Assembly (NCBI GenBank): GCA_009778695.1 | Contig: WRFS01000017.1 | Location: 1-40,907 of the forward strand | DNA length: 40,907 bases | Source of the DNA: Oscillospiraceae bacterium | GTDB lineage: Bacteria; Bacillota; Clostridia; TANB77; CAG-508 | Reading direction: 5' to 3' | Shown here: positions 40,805-40,907 of the stretch, piece after piece | Numbering within the stretch: position 1 is the first letter of the stretch | Layout of the letters: the number at the start of each line of letters is the position of its first letter | Notes under the pieces: model-generated | Told to the model about the DNA's origin: nothing | Database searches by the model: none | Seen by the model: the letters and a program-made list of their open reading frames with translations, nothing else | Program-made: the position numbers and the translations under genes

Positions 40805-40870
40805 TGTCCCAAAAAATTTAAAACATAAGCCCTAATTTTTTGTAAAAGTTAGGGTCATTCTTTTGGGGCA
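40805..40870. terminator. Hairpin near the window end
   Basis: TGTCCCAAAA (40805-40814) pairs with TTTTGGGGCA (40861-40870), one mismatch; an inner CCCTAA/TTAGGG stem lies at 40830-40854. It may terminate a gene entering from the right, beyond the window. No gene is seen in 40678-40907. Confidence 0.5.
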
Positions 40871-40907
40871 GGGTACTACAGTGATTTTTTAAATTTGCTG
40901 TCGCACC

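Overview
The window comes from an AT-rich, spore-forming member of the Clostridia. It carries spo0A, a short gene that looks like spoVM beside rpmB (the neighbourhood known from Bacillus), a dockerin-type secreted protein and a clostridial prepilin-like protein. The base composition, the AGA/AGG-rich arginine codons and the small membrane proteins would suit an uncultured gut Firmicute, but no marker here fixes the genus.

Layout. 1-7199: chromosomal genes (cysteine desulfurase, small membrane and Cys-rich proteins, spoVM/rpmB, ald, rpiB, a TagO/WecA-type transferase, a MerR regulator), interspersed with copies of a long hairpin repeat. 7200-13130: a genomic island in the 3' end of tRNA-Cys, bounded by a 44-bp direct repeat. 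It holds one operon: Dam-like methylase, PD-(D/E)xK nuclease, second methylase, and a primase-helicase of the TOTE conflict-system type. 13087-20323: tRNA-Cys, tRNA-Gly, typA, an O-methyltransferase, envelope proteins and a WG-repeat protein. 20324-33985: spo0A with a second element, about 12.8 kb, integrated into its 3' end. The element supplies the last codons of spo0A, and a copy of the spo0A 3' end remains at 33774-33985. It carries a tyrosine integrase, an AEP-like primase, a helicase, a serine resolvase, an RHH regulator and cargo (SHOCT protein, DUF6440-like protein, glycosyltransferase, membrane proteins). 34014-40907: dockerin protein, a small gene, leuS, a prepilin/SUMF1-like surface protein and small genes.

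The most unusual signal is in decoding. Four genes (tyrosine integrase, serine resolvase, a membrane protein, the prepilin-like protein) look frameshifted at six places. At every place the 0-frame codon is CGG, and skipping its C so that GGN (Gly) is read restores the conserved protein. Five of the six sites are NTT-CGG and one is AAA-CGG. By eye, in-frame CGG is otherwise almost absent: I found three more, all in small or decayed genes and none after NTT or AAA. This fits efficient +1 frameshifting (or four-base decoding) at a starved or unassigned CGG codon better than random decay. Both recombinases of the spo0A element depend on it.

A second unusual signal is a family of five hairpin repeats. 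The roughly 50-nt core is conserved, but the 27-33 bp arms differ from copy to copy while staying complementary. Two copies lie just upstream of essential-type genes (cysteine desulfurase and leuS).
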